A stretch of DNA of 64,000 nt from assembly GCA_934338065.1 (NCBI GenBank), contig CAKRGX010000008.1, positions 34,456 to 98,455 of the forward strand, in the 5' to 3' direction. Positions 44,949 through 53,892 of this stretch are shown piece after piece. The DNA comes from an uncultured Eubacterium sp. (GTDB lineage: Bacteria; Bacillota; Clostridia; Lachnospirales; Lachnospiraceae). The stretch's first letter is position 1. Every line of letters starts with the position of its first letter. Under the pieces are notes generated by a model. It saw nothing but the letters and a program-made list of their open reading frames with translations. It was not told the origin of the DNA and ran no database searches. The translations under genes were made by a program, and so were the position numbers.

Positions 44949-46052
44949 TTATTTACAATCGACCCACATCGTCGGTCGGATACACGCCCCATTACGCTCT
45001 ACCGGAAATCCATAATCAATAATATCTACTGCTTTTTTCCCGTCTCCTGTCTGCCCCAATGCAGATACATACGTTGTTGTTGTCTGATCTTTTCCTGGTG
45101 TACGTAACCGCATCGTCTTAAGTTTTATACCCAATTTCTTACGATATTGGCGCACTTCCTGTTCATTCATGATAAAAACTTTATCTGCCGTATTGGAGCC
45201 GCCTTCTGTTCCGTATGTTTCATTATCCTGACACTGCACCTGTGTTATGCCGATTATGCCCTGTTCTTCCTGAGTAAATGTCTGATCTATAAATGTACTG
45301 TTAAGATATTTTCTCAACGTACATTTTTCCCATGTAACCTCCTGGGAAGAATCGTTATAAGGCACATCATTAATGGCAGCTCTCTTCGTCAGCAAAACCT
45401 GATCTCCCTGTCGGTCAAGAACAATCCATTCACAATCCTGTTCCTTCTGCTCTCCCTTTGCCGTTACCGTTTTGATCGTTCCAAAGTCAACACTTCGTCC
45501 CTTTGGTGTAGTCCGGATCATCTTCTTCTGAATCTCTAAAACTTTCGATGCACAATCTTTATACTCTCCTAATTTTTCAAAGGATGATTTTGCTTCTTCT
45601 TCAAAGCCTAACTTCTGCTCTAATTTTGCAATCTGATAACGTGTACTATCCACATGATAGCAAACAATCACCCCGGCAATCAGCATAACAACCGCCAGTA
45701 CTATCCATCGTCCGACTTTCCCGGTATTTTTCTTTTGATTATCCTTTACCGATGTAGTAACCGTACGGGACTCTATCTCTCTCCCTAGTGAATGTTCTTT
45801 CTTCCACTCTTCTGCCAGCCTTGCACACTCCTCACTTAGCCCGGCACACTGTTCCCACCCTTCAAAAGGTGTATCCTTCCCCTTCTCTCCGAGATCGGCA
45901 AAGTCTTTTGTTAGTTTAACGTATACATCGTATACATCCTGATCTACTAACATACATCTGGTTGCCTTTTTCAGCGTCTGTAACTGGGCAAACTTCTCTG
46001 CAGGTGTCAGTTCAACGACTTGCTTTTTCTTCGTCTTCTGATTCTTAGCCAT
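44949..46052 (-). CDS. DUF6273 membrane protein
   Basis: 367 residues. The N-terminal 110 residues are charged and helical (cytosolic side), one membrane segment lies at about 116-132 (WIVLAVVMLIAGVIVCY), then a short helical repeat (YQIAKLEQKLGFEEEAKSSFEKLGEYKDCASKVLEIQ) and the extracellular DUF6273 domain: WIVLDRQGDQVLLTKRAAINDVPYN, VTWEKCTLRKYLNSTFIDQTFTQEEQ, GSNTADKVFIMNEQEVRQY. DUF6273 is common in secreted Clostridia proteins; function unknown. AAGGAGG precedes the ATG. Confidence 0.85.
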   Translation of the reverse strand: MAKNQKTKKKQVVELTPAEKFAQLQTLKKATRCMLVDQDVYDVYVKLTKDFADLGEKGKDTPFEGWEQCAGLSEECARLAEEWKKEHSLGREIESRTVTTSVKDNQKKNTGKVGRWIVLAVVMLIAGVIVCYHVDSTRYQIAKLEQKLGFEEEAKSSFEKLGEYKDCASKVLEIQKKMIRTTPKGRSVDFGTIKTVTAKGEQKEQDCEWIVLDRQGDQVLLTKRAAINDVPYNDSSQEVTWEKCTLRKYLNSTFIDQTFTQEEQGIIGITQVQCQDNETYGTEGGSNTADKVFIMNEQEVRQYRKKLGIKLKTMRLRTPGKDQTTTTYVSALGQTGDGKKAVDIIDYGFPVERNGACIRPTMWVDCK

Positions 46053-46208
46053 GTAGAATCCTCCTTAGTTTTTGGTTCTCTTCCTCACCATACTCATTGC
46101 TTTTCACAGAATAAATAATAGTATACCACACTTTCTACTGATTTATCAACTTTTTGACACATTTAGTTTGCTTTTTGAAAAGGTCATCTGCCTCTGAGAA
46201 TAAAAGAG

Positions 46209-46277
46209 AAAAAAGTTCAATTCGCAGGAGACTCGGACACAACGTGTTATACCATCTCTTTACAAATGAACTTTTTT
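46209..46277. other. Long inverted repeat after secDF (probable bidirectional terminator)
   Basis: AAAAAAGTTCA at 46209-46219 and TGAACTTTTTT at 46267-46277 are perfect inverted copies with a 47-base interior. On the minus strand it follows the secDF stop by 31 bases. The closing stem is short and AT-rich while the large interior could fold further, so a small structured RNA cannot be excluded. The rest of 46053-46308 shows nothing else. Confidence 0.5.
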
Positions 46278-46308
46278 CTATATAAGACAATTATTTAATT
46301 AGCAAAAT

Positions 46309-48579
46309 TTATTTTTTCTTTGAATATGTGACAGCCTTTCCGCCCTTTTCACCTTTCTTTGTAAAGAGGTACCACAATGGGGAAGCTACACATACAGAAG
46401 AGTAACATCCGGAAATGATACCTACGATCAACGGAATGGCAAACTGACGAATCGTGTCAACGCCCAATACAGCCAGAACAAATACCATGATAAAGGTTGT
46501 TACGGAAGTATTGATGGAACGAGACAAGGTCTCCGTAATACTCTTGTTGATAACTTCTGCCATACTAACGCGGGAAGATGCTTTTTTGCGATTCTCACGG
46601 ATACGGTCAAAGATAACAATCGTATCATTGATCGAATAACCTACAATCGTCAGCATACAAGCAATAAACGTGCTGCCAACCGGGATAAATGAACTTGCCA
46701 CAACATAAACCGTAAGTACGGCAATGACATCATGTACCAAAGCAAGCACCGCACTGACACCGGTAGCAAGCTTACGGAAACGAATCCAGATGTAAAGAAG
46801 CATACACAACGTAGCAATCAAGGTAGCTACAACAGCGTCCACTTTCATTTCATCACTTACTGAACCACTAATAAATGAAGTCTCAATATTCTTTTCCTCA
46901 TCTACCTTAAATTTATCAGCCAGGGCAGCCTTTAACTGTGCCGCTTTGTCCTGACTCAGCTCATTAGTTCGAACTACGATCTTAGAGTTATCTGCTACGG
47001 AAATCTCCGGAATCTCACCTGTAACATCCTTTGTAACGTCCTCTGCAGCAGACTTATCCGCATCTGTCACTGCAGCACCACCTGCCAAAGCTACCGTTGT
47101 AGAATTACCACCGGCAAAATCCAGACTATAATTAAATAATGGACCACCTGATACTGCACGGACAACCAGGCCGCCAATACAGATAACAAAGACAAGTCCG
47201 GAAATAACAACATATTTCTTCCAGTTTCCAATAAAATCGATCACCTTACGTTCTTTCTGTACACCATACATTTTGACATTTGTACAGCCCAATGCACAGA
47301 ATGCACGCATCAGCAAACGAGTAATAAAGATTGCCGTAAACATAGATAACAAAATACCAATACCCAGTGTCAGAGCAAATCCCTTTACTGTACCGGATCC
47401 CTTTAAGTACAATACCAAAGCAGCAATCAACGTTGTAACGTTACCATCAATGATGGCAGACAATGCTTTGGAAAAACCATTCTGGATCGCAGAGACAACT
47501 GTTTTTCCTAATGCTAATTCTTCGCGTATACGTGTGAAGATAATACAGTTCGCATCTACCGCCATACCGATACTCAGGATGATACCTGCAATACCCGGCA
47601 AAGTAAGCGTTACATTCATACCATTCAGGGCAAGAAGCATAGCCCCTACATAGAAAATCAATGCAATGCTTGCTGCCACACCCGGAATACGATACATAAT
47701 GATCATGAAAATGATTACAAACAGTAAACCAATAACGGCAGCGAGCAAGCTTGTGTTAAGTGCTTTACTTCCAAGCGTAGCTCCTACAACATTATCATGA
47801 ATGTTCTCAAGTTCCAATGGCAATGCACCGATACGAAGTGTGGATGCCAGCTGATCAGCCTCTTCAAATGAGAATTTACCTTCGATCACACACTCACCAT
47901 CTGAAATCTCCGATTGCAGAGTAGGGTAAGAAACGAGTTTCTCATCATAAACAATTGCCAACTGTTCACCTACATGTTCACTAGTAATATTGGCAAATTT
48001 CTTAACACCCTTGCCTTTAAACTTCAACTGAACAACATTCTGAGTACTTCCTGTACCATTCTTCTGTTGTGTAGCAGCAGATGCTTTATCAATCATATCA
48101 CCAGTCATAAGAACTTTATCTTTATCATAAACAACTTTATCGCCCTCTGCCGGTGTGCCGCCATCTGCTTTTTTCAGATCCGTATATAAGATAAACTGCA
48201 GTGCCCCTGCTTTACCAAGTTCAGCCAGCACCTGCTTTGAATTCTTAACACCCGGAATGTCAATCGTTACACGATCATCACCATCCTGATAAACAGCAGC
48301 CTCTGTACTCTCCATACTTTCTACACGCTTCTGCATCTTGTAGATCGTATCCGTCATATCTTCCTTGGAAGGCTGTTCACCTGTTCTTTTCCCCTTTTCG
48401 TCTGTTACATAAGCCTGATACGTTACACTAACGCCGCCTTTTAAATCCAAGCCAAGACGAATGTTTTTTGCGCTGCCACGATGACCTGCTCCAATTCCTT
48501 TGCCTGCTACAAATCCAAATGCAGCAATCAGCACAAGGACGAGCAAAATCTGTAATGCGCCCTTTACCTTGCTATTCAT
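46309..48579 (-). CDS. secDF: Fused protein-export membrane protein SecDF
   Basis: Proton-driven partner of SecYEG in protein export, a single 756-residue SecD-SecF fusion. SecD half: first membrane span, motif LGLDLKGGVSVTYQAYV, periplasm-side P1 domain (MQKRVESMESTEAAVYQDGDDRVTIDIPGV), LRIGALPLELE, and six-span cluster with GIAGIILSIGMAVDANCIIFTRIREE. SecF half: SLDFAGGN and VGYSINDTIVIFDRIRENRK. The ATG at 48579 has AAGGAG nine bases upstream; the frame extends to 48765, but that part covers the promoter. An unrelated TIGR04086 gene lies upstream. Confidence 0.96.
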   Translation of the reverse strand: MNSKVKGALQILLVLVLIAAFGFVAGKGIGAGHRGSAKNIRLGLDLKGGVSVTYQAYVTDEKGKRTGEQPSKEDMTDTIYKMQKRVESMESTEAAVYQDGDDRVTIDIPGVKNSKQVLAELGKAGALQFILYTDLKKADGGTPAEGDKVVYDKDKVLMTGDMIDKASAATQQKNGTGSTQNVVQLKFKGKGVKKFANITSEHVGEQLAIVYDEKLVSYPTLQSEISDGECVIEGKFSFEEADQLASTLRIGALPLELENIHDNVVGATLGSKALNTSLLAAVIGLLFVIIFMIIMYRIPGVAASIALIFYVGAMLLALNGMNVTLTLPGIAGIILSIGMAVDANCIIFTRIREELALGKTVVSAIQNGFSKALSAIIDGNVTTLIAALVLYLKGSGTVKGFALTLGIGILLSMFTAIFITRLLMRAFCALGCTNVKMYGVQKERKVIDFIGNWKKYVVISGLVFVICIGGLVVRAVSGGPLFNYSLDFAGGNSTTVALAGGAAVTDADKSAAEDVTKDVTGEIPEISVADNSKIVVRTNELSQDKAAQLKAALADKFKVDEEKNIETSFISGSVSDEMKVDAVVATLIATLCMLLYIWIRFRKLATGVSAVLALVHDVIAVLTVYVVASSFIPVGSTFIACMLTIVGYSINDTIVIFDRIRENRKKASSRVSMAEVINKSITETLSRSINTSVTTFIMVFVLAVLGVDTIRQFAIPLIVGIISGCYSSVCVASPLWYLFTKKGEKGGKAVTYSKKK

Positions 48580-48645
48580 GTCCTTTATCTCCTTTTCCTT
48601 TAGAACTTCATCGAGCATGTTTTGATTAACATTACTCAAGAATAT

Positions 48646-48674
48646 AGTATAGCATAAACCTGCGTGGGCTTCAA
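48646..48674 (-). promoter_or_regulatory. Promoter of secDF
   Basis: Minus-strand TTGAAG (plus 48669-48674) and TATACT (plus 48646-48651) with a 17-base spacer and a TATG just before the -10, about 60 bases before the ATG. Confidence 0.65.
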
Positions 48675-48713
48675 GACAAAAAACCTTGGTTTGGAAAATT
48701 GGTTCGAAAAATC

Positions 48714-49085
48714 TTATTTTCTGCCAGCCTGCACCATTCCTCCCAACATTCCTCCAAATGCACACAGAAATAACGCCGGTAGTATCCCCGGCACCTGTGT
48801 AAACACGGCACGGTTACAGATCATCGAAACAGACACGAGAACCACGTAATACAACAGCCCCTGAAGCATACCCCATAAGTAACGCCGTCCCTCATGGTGC
48901 GCACTTACGATCATGCCACTGACAAAACAGGATACTACATAAGAAAAAATAATAACACCACGTACCACACTTTCTGACAGATCCATCTTATACATTAAAA
49001 ACGCCAGTATAACCAAAACAAGTGAAGATATCACATAAGCTATCAGTAACCCTTTTGCCATCTGAATAATCCCTCTTTTTTTCAT
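48714..49085 (-). CDS. TIGR04086 family membrane protein
   Basis: 123 residues with four hydrophobic segments (GLLIAYVISSLVLVILAFLMY; GVIIFSYVVSCFVSGMIVSA; LQGLLYYVVLVSVSMICN; PGILPALFLCAFGGMLGGMVQAG). It matches the TIGR04086/YrzE group, small membrane proteins of unknown function often located next to SecDF or YajC genes. Here it is directly upstream of secDF on the same strand; secDF has its own promoter. Confidence 0.82.
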   Translation of the reverse strand: MKKRGIIQMAKGLLIAYVISSLVLVILAFLMYKMDLSESVVRGVIIFSYVVSCFVSGMIVSAHHEGRRYLWGMLQGLLYYVVLVSVSMICNRAVFTQVPGILPALFLCAFGGMLGGMVQAGRK

Positions 49086-49189
49086 ATTCTCTCCTTACTT
49101 GTATTATCTTTCATATTCTAAAATATGAGACTTTTCAAAGAAAAAGAACTGTGCTACAATAAGAAAACGATAGAAATGAGGCATGCTGT

Positions 49190-50035
49190 ATGAAATATAT
49201 TGATTTACATGTTCATTCCGTCTGCTCAGACGGAACTTATACACCGGAAGACTTAGTAGAACTTGCGGTCAAAAGTGATCTGGTGGCCTTTGCCCTTACC
49301 GATCATGATACTATGGATGGTGTAGACCGTGCGATAAATGCGGCAGAAAACCGGAATATTGAAGTCATTCCCGGAGTTGAATTGTCATGCGAATATGATG
49401 TTTCACCGACAAAGAAAAAAGAGATCCACATATTAGGATACCGCCCGGACCATCATCAGCCGGAATTCCAAGATGCGCTTGCTGCTATTGCACAGGAACG
49501 AGAAGACCGCAACCGGAAAATGTGTCAAAAGTTATCGGGTGCAGGTTATCCGATCGACTATTCTTCTCTTATTTCCCGTTTTGGGAATAAAATAGTAACA
49601 AGAGCTCATTTTGCACGTTTTTTATTTGAAAAAGGCGCGATTCCAAGCATTGATACCGCTTTCAAAAAAGTACTTAGCCAGGATGGTCCTTATTTTGTGA
49701 GACGACACTATCTTGCACCAAAGAAAGCGATTGATCTTATAAAAAGTGCAGGCGGCATCCCTGTTCTGGCGCACCCCCTGCTTTACAAATTATCTGTTTC
49801 TGAGATTCGTAGTCTGATCATCGAATTGAAAGGCTACGGGCTTCGCGGAATTGAAGCCATGTATTCGCGGAATCACGGAACCGATGAGGCATTTGTACGA
49901 AAACTAGCCAACGAATACGGTTTATTCATTACCGGCGGTTCTGATTTTCACGGCGATAATAAGCCTGACATAGAACTTGGCCGCGGAGAAGGCAGACTAC
50001 GTGTCCCGGTTATGCTTCTCGAAAATTTGAAATAA
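49190..50035 (+). CDS. PHP-domain phosphoesterase (YciV/RnmA-like)
   Basis: 281-residue metal-dependent phosphatase. The PHP metal ligands are visible: YIDLHVHSVCSDGTYTPEDLV, FALTDHDTMDGVDRAI, VIPGVELSCEYD, IHILGY, VTRAHFARFLF, PVLAHPL, and FITGGSDFHGDNKPD. This layout matches the family of 3',5'-nucleotide bisphosphate and RNA/DNA 5'-end phosphatases (E. coli YciV) rather than histidinol phosphatase. Transcribed divergently from TIGR04086/secDF; its 3' end overlaps the convergent thiE end by 26 bases. Confidence 0.88.
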   Translation: MKYIDLHVHSVCSDGTYTPEDLVELAVKSDLVAFALTDHDTMDGVDRAINAAENRNIEVIPGVELSCEYDVSPTKKKEIHILGYRPDHHQPEFQDALAAIAQEREDRNRKMCQKLSGAGYPIDYSSLISRFGNKIVTRAHFARFLFEKGAIPSIDTAFKKVLSQDGPYFVRRHYLAPKKAIDLIKSAGGIPVLAHPLLYKLSVSEIRSLIIELKGYGLRGIEAMYSRNHGTDEAFVRKLANEYGLFITGGSDFHGDNKPDIELGRGEGRLRVPVMLLENLK

Positions 50036-50639
50036 GTTTTTCTGCTGCGGCTGTTATATCTTTTTGACCTATTACAGCAGATATAACTGCTGCACCGTCT
50101 ATGCCGGTATCTCGGAGCAATGCAATATTTTCAACATTCACACCACCGATTCCCACTACCGGGATTTCTACGGATTCCTTTATTTTTTTCAGATTCTCTA
50201 GCGACACATGTTTTGTATTTGCTTTTGTCGTCGTTCCAAACACATCCCCGACACCCAGATAATCCGCTCCCGCTTTCCATGCTTCCTTTGCTTTTTCCAA
50301 TGTATTTGCTGTCACACCAATGATCTTGTCCGCTCCCAGAATATCCCTGGCAACAGCAACGGGCAGGTCCGTCTGTCCCAGATGAACTCCATCTGCTCCT
50401 ACTGCCAGTGCAATGTCCAGGCGATCATTGATAATAAGTGGGATCTCATAGGCATCTGTAATTCCCTTAACCCCCTTTGCCAATTCATAAAATTCTCTGG
50501 AGGTGCAATCTTTTTCTCTTAACTGCACTACCGTGACTCCCCCCTTGATTGCCAGTTCTACAGACTCCTCTATCGTGTCTGTTGTCATCAGTTCCCGATT
50601 TGTACACAAGTATAATGTATAATCTATTTCCGGTTTCAT
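50010..50639 (-). CDS. thiE: Thiamine-phosphate synthase
   Basis: Joins HMP-pyrophosphate and thiazole phosphate into thiamine phosphate. 209 residues, a TIM barrel with VVQLREKDCTSREFYELA, LIINDRLDIALAVGADGVHLGQTDLPV, VTANTLEKAKEAWKAGADYLGVGDVFGT and VVGIGGVNVENI. The ATG overlaps the stop of the upstream membrane coiled-coil gene (ATGA), so it is the last gene of the DUF5717 operon and translationally coupled to it. No other thiamine synthesis genes or TPP riboswitch are adjacent. Confidence 0.95.
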   Translation of the reverse strand: MKPEIDYTLYLCTNRELMTTDTIEESVELAIKGGVTVVQLREKDCTSREFYELAKGVKGITDAYEIPLIINDRLDIALAVGADGVHLGQTDLPVAVARDILGADKIIGVTANTLEKAKEAWKAGADYLGVGDVFGTTTKANTKHVSLENLKKIKESVEIPVVGIGGVNVENIALLRDTGIDGAAVISAVIGQKDITAAAEKLISNFREA

Positions 50640-51859
50640 TCTTTACTCTCCTCTGCTATATTTTTCCCACGCAGGATCTGTTCTACTTCTGCTGCATATT
50701 CTGGTTTTCTGCTGCGTATTTTATCGATTTCTTCCAGACACTCTTCCATCACACCGGTATTATAATCCAGTTGTTCACGCAGTTTCCCCCTCTGAACATT
50801 AAGTTCATGGCGCACTTCTACCATTTCTTTCGGATCAACAAGCGCCTGTATCTGTCCCAGCCAGATGTCACAGTCCTTCACCCCAAACCGCTTCAGCTCT
50901 GCCAGCACAATCTGGTTATTTTCATTAATGCGGATACTGCTTTCGCGCTGCCTTGCCCACTCTTTTTTTGCCTGACAATACTGGTTAAAGATAAACTCAA
51001 GTTCCATCGCATTTCTTACCTGATATTTATGATACATATAGTCGAGTGTCCGCACATTATTCACGTATTTTATCTTCACACGGTTGCTGAGGGCAATCGC
51101 ACGGTTGCATTTTTTTTCTGTAATCACCATATCGATCCGGTTTTTTCTTGCTTCATTCAAAACAATCGCCGCTAGTAAAAAACACACACCTGCCGTAATC
51201 ACAAACGGCATGCTGATATCAATTTTGAAACAAAATGCCAGCACACCAAGCATGGCTCCTGCAGCAATCACCAGCGCTGTAAGACATTTTCCAACTATTT
51301 TCAACATTGACTGACGCTGAATAATATCCCTTTTATCTTCCATCAGCAGATTTTTCTCACTTCCAAGCTGCCTCAGATCATGTTTTATCTTCATCTGGAA
51401 ATCTTCAAAACCAAGAATCTTCTTAACGTCCCCCCGCACTTTCGTTTCGTTATTTTCCAGCACCCTTTGCTGGGCATCCGTAACGCGGTAATCTCTTTTT
51501 TGTGATTTTTTTCTTTCTTTTGTTAGTTCAGCGATGATGGCGGCTGCCGACAACAAGGTTTCCTTTTCTTCCTCTGGCGCCTGATCGATCAACTGAATAT
51601 CCTTCAGGTATGATGTTACCTGACCATATTCAAACTTGATCCCCTCGCATTGTCTTTTTGCCTCCTGAATTGCTTCATATAAACGCTCCAGGTACAAGAT
51701 ACGGGCTTGTGGATCCTTTACATTGATCTTCTCTCTCTCCACATGAACAGACACCTTCTTCAATTCGTCAAGTAACTGTCCTGTCTCTTCTCTGACATCC
51801 GGCTCTATGGCAGCCTCTTCTGTTTTGTTTTTTTTGCGCATTCTTTTCAACCACTTCAC
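50636..51859 (-). CDS. Membrane coiled-coil protein of the DUF5717 operon
   Basis: 407 residues, not recognised. Basic N-terminus (MKWLKRMRKKNK), long charged helical stretches predicted as coiled coils on both sides of two adjacent hydrophobic segments (MLKIVGKCLTALVIAAGAMLGVLAFCF and MPFVITAGVCFLLAAIVL), giving a hairpin in the membrane with both long arms in the cytosol. The likely start is GTG at 51859 after GAGGAGG. It follows the TPR-like gene by 15 bases and overlaps thiE. It could anchor the DUF5716/DUF5717 proteins to the membrane; that is inference. Confidence 0.7.
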   Translation of the reverse strand: MKWLKRMRKKNKTEEAAIEPDVREETGQLLDELKKVSVHVEREKINVKDPQARILYLERLYEAIQEAKRQCEGIKFEYGQVTSYLKDIQLIDQAPEEEKETLLSAAAIIAELTKERKKSQKRDYRVTDAQQRVLENNETKVRGDVKKILGFEDFQMKIKHDLRQLGSEKNLLMEDKRDIIQRQSMLKIVGKCLTALVIAAGAMLGVLAFCFKIDISMPFVITAGVCFLLAAIVLNEARKNRIDMVITEKKCNRAIALSNRVKIKYVNNVRTLDYMYHKYQVRNAMELEFIFNQYCQAKKEWARQRESSIRINENNQIVLAELKRFGVKDCDIWLGQIQALVDPKEMVEVRHELNVQRGKLREQLDYNTGVMEECLEEIDKIRSRKPEYAAEVEQILRGKNIAEESKE

Positions 51860-51874
51860 GCTGCCACCTCCTCA

Positions 51875-52642
51875 TCAATAAGCAAACGCCTGCCGTAACT
51901 GCTCTTTATATTTTTCTATATTTTTCTTTCCGCCCGCTGACATAGAAAATCCCGACATGATTTCCTGATAACGTAGACGGATACTGTCCGCTTCTTCTTC
52001 CTTTAGCCCAAAATGCAGTGCCTCTGCCTCAAATTTTTGTTTTTCATCCTGCATGAGCAGAATCCATAAATAATGTTTTAATGAATCCTGTTTATTATTT
52101 CTGACATATGCTTCCTTAAAATCTTCCATTGCCACTTCAAAAGAAGATGTATAAAAATGCGCAATTCCCTGATTATGCAGGATATCACCGTACTCTTCCG
52201 GTGTAAAATTAATAGCAAAACTTCCTTGCAGCAATTTACGATATTCTCTCAGGCTTCGGCCGTACTGTTCGGCGCGAAGGTAATTATCGGCTTTAATCTT
52301 CTTCTTTTTATAGACCGGGAGATTAGCGATATTGTCCAAAATCTCAACAACTCTTCTGACTTCATTTTCCCTGTAATAATCGCAGCTGCACAATACCGCA
52401 ACGACCAAATCTTTCATTCCATGCTCCTCGCGGATCATATAAGCAAGCTTATCTGCCAGAACCGGCATATCCAATTGTTCTCTCAGCCAGTCCGTTAACG
52501 AAAGCTGAAAAAAATCTTCGTTTATAGCATAAATATTATGACTTATGTAACAGCACAGTTCTTCAATACTGTACACCGGCTGCCCGGTATATGGCATATT
52601 ATATGCCTCCGCTGCCACCTTTCCTTTTGCCAGGATAACCAT
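51875..52642 (-). CDS. TPR-like helical protein of the DUF5717 operon
   Basis: 255 residues, soluble, all-helical in appearance. The middle contains TPR-like pairs (NYLRAEQYGRSLREYRKLLQGSF, EEYGDILHNQGIAHFYTSSFEVAMEDFKEAYVRN, QDSLKHYLWILLMQ). The first 60 residues (YNMPYTGQPVYSIEELCCYISHNIYAINEDFFQLSLTDWL) look like a separate small domain. No enzyme motif. It follows DUF5716 by 36 bases. The ribosome site is weak (AAAGGTAGG is far upstream), so the exact start is uncertain. Confidence 0.7.
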   Translation of the reverse strand: MVILAKGKVAAEAYNMPYTGQPVYSIEELCCYISHNIYAINEDFFQLSLTDWLREQLDMPVLADKLAYMIREEHGMKDLVVAVLCSCDYYRENEVRRVVEILDNIANLPVYKKKKIKADNYLRAEQYGRSLREYRKLLQGSFAINFTPEEYGDILHNQGIAHFYTSSFEVAMEDFKEAYVRNNKQDSLKHYLWILLMQDEKQKFEAEALHFGLKEEEADSIRLRYQEIMSGFSMSAGGKKNIEKYKEQLRQAFAY

Positions 52643-52678
52643 AACTCACATCAACCTACCTTTCACAGTCGCCATTTG

Positions 52679-53878
52679 TCAACTTATCTCAAAGCTTTTT
52701 TCCCAGATTCGGTTGGATGTAGGATACATGTCCCCAAACCCCTTGTCCTTTAATGTGACCACACACATTTTAGTGGAGGCAAAGCGCACCCGCAGTCCCA
52801 GTCTACAATGCTTGTCTGCTCTTGTAAGAACCGGTTCCAGATCCAGCATAAACTGCTTTTCTTTTTGGTCAAAAACATTTCTTACCGTGACGGGAATCTC
52901 TGTATCCCCATCAGGTATCACGTCGATTTCTTCATCTACAAGATACCATGGCGTCCCTGCCCTGGCAAGAAGGATTTCTTTCTCCTCAGCATCTGTATAT
53001 GCCCGGATGAGAACATGACTCGTGATCATTTCCTCATCAAGCAGAAGATAATGCTCCAGCCGTTTATGTTCAACCATTTCATATGCAGCATAGCAGGCCC
53101 CGCTCACGTAGAGATTTCTGCCTTTAAATAACCGCCTGCCGATACATAATTTGCGGAATACACTTTCTGCCCAGTCTCCCTCAAAGCCATCCCCTGTCAT
53201 ATAAAGTGTCGATAACAATTGCTTATGTATCGCACCATATACGATATTTTCAAATATAGCAGCTTTATGTGGTCCGCCCATGTCGGTCAAAGCCAATGCA
53301 TCCGAATAATCTTTTCCATGAACACCTGCCAGAACCGGCTCTTTTGCCTTATCCACCTGCATCTGATAATAATTCAGCCGATTTTCAGAATAATCAAAAA
53401 CTCCCACATCATTAACCCATATTTCTTTTTTCTGATATAGAACATAATACATGAAACTTTGTTTGTGCGACAGAACAATAGCTCTCTCCTTGCCAATACC
53501 AATTTTGTCAAGCGCATCATAAATCATCTGAACAAATTCTTTTGCTGCGTCCGGTACTGTCACAACCAGTTGCCGGATCGTTTCCCCCGGATACTGCTTC
53601 CTTGTCAGGGACAATGTCTTTCGAAAATAGTACGCCAGCACATTGACCGGGTGGGAATACTTTCCATTCACCACAATATCTTCACCCTGTTGTATCTTGT
53701 CAACAAAATTTCTCAAAGGCTCCTGTCCTTCCCGGACAATAACCGTCTCCAGCAGGCCATCCGGATTTTCTTCCGTGCTGCCAATCAGCAATGGTTCATG
53801 CGTTTTCCTGTCATAAACCGCAAGTTGTGTTTTTTCATTTCCAAGATCAATCCCCAGTAATAAGGTTCTATCACTCAT
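52679..53878 (-). CDS. DUF5716 protein, Hsp70/actin-like fold
   Basis: 399 residues with an N-terminal ATPase-like motif LLLGIDLGNEKTQLAVYD that matches the phosphate-1 loop of Hsp70/actin folds, and DAAKEFVQMIYDALDKIGIGKERAIVLSHKQSFMYYVLY, like the connect region. The expected phosphate-2 motif (DLGGGT) is replaced by WVNDVGVFDYSENRLNYYQ, so nucleotide hydrolysis may be reduced or lost. The C-terminal half is beta-rich (DVIPDGDTEIPVTVRNVFDQKEKQFMLDLEPV). The start is ATG at 53878 with GGAGG upstream, 14 bases after the DUF5717 stop. Role unknown. Confidence 0.82.
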   Translation of the reverse strand: MSDRTLLLGIDLGNEKTQLAVYDRKTHEPLLIGSTEENPDGLLETVIVREGQEPLRNFVDKIQQGEDIVVNGKYSHPVNVLAYYFRKTLSLTRKQYPGETIRQLVVTVPDAAKEFVQMIYDALDKIGIGKERAIVLSHKQSFMYYVLYQKKEIWVNDVGVFDYSENRLNYYQMQVDKAKEPVLAGVHGKDYSDALALTDMGGPHKAAIFENIVYGAIHKQLLSTLYMTGDGFEGDWAESVFRKLCIGRRLFKGRNLYVSGACYAAYEMVEHKRLEHYLLLDEEMITSHVLIRAYTDAEEKEILLARAGTPWYLVDEEIDVIPDGDTEIPVTVRNVFDQKEKQFMLDLEPVLTRADKHCRLGLRVRFASTKMCVVTLKDKGFGDMYPTSNRIWEKSFEIS

Positions 53879-53892
53879 GTATTCTGCCTCCA

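Noticed and set aside
48580..48765. N-terminal extension of SecDF
   Set aside because: It covers the secDF promoter and overlaps the TIGR04086 gene end; the AAGGAG-preceded ATG at 48579 starts with a proper membrane span.
42095..50660. TPP riboswitch near thiN or thiE
   Set aside because: No leader with the conserved TPP-aptamer blocks (such as CTGAGA with ACCTGA) was seen before either gene.
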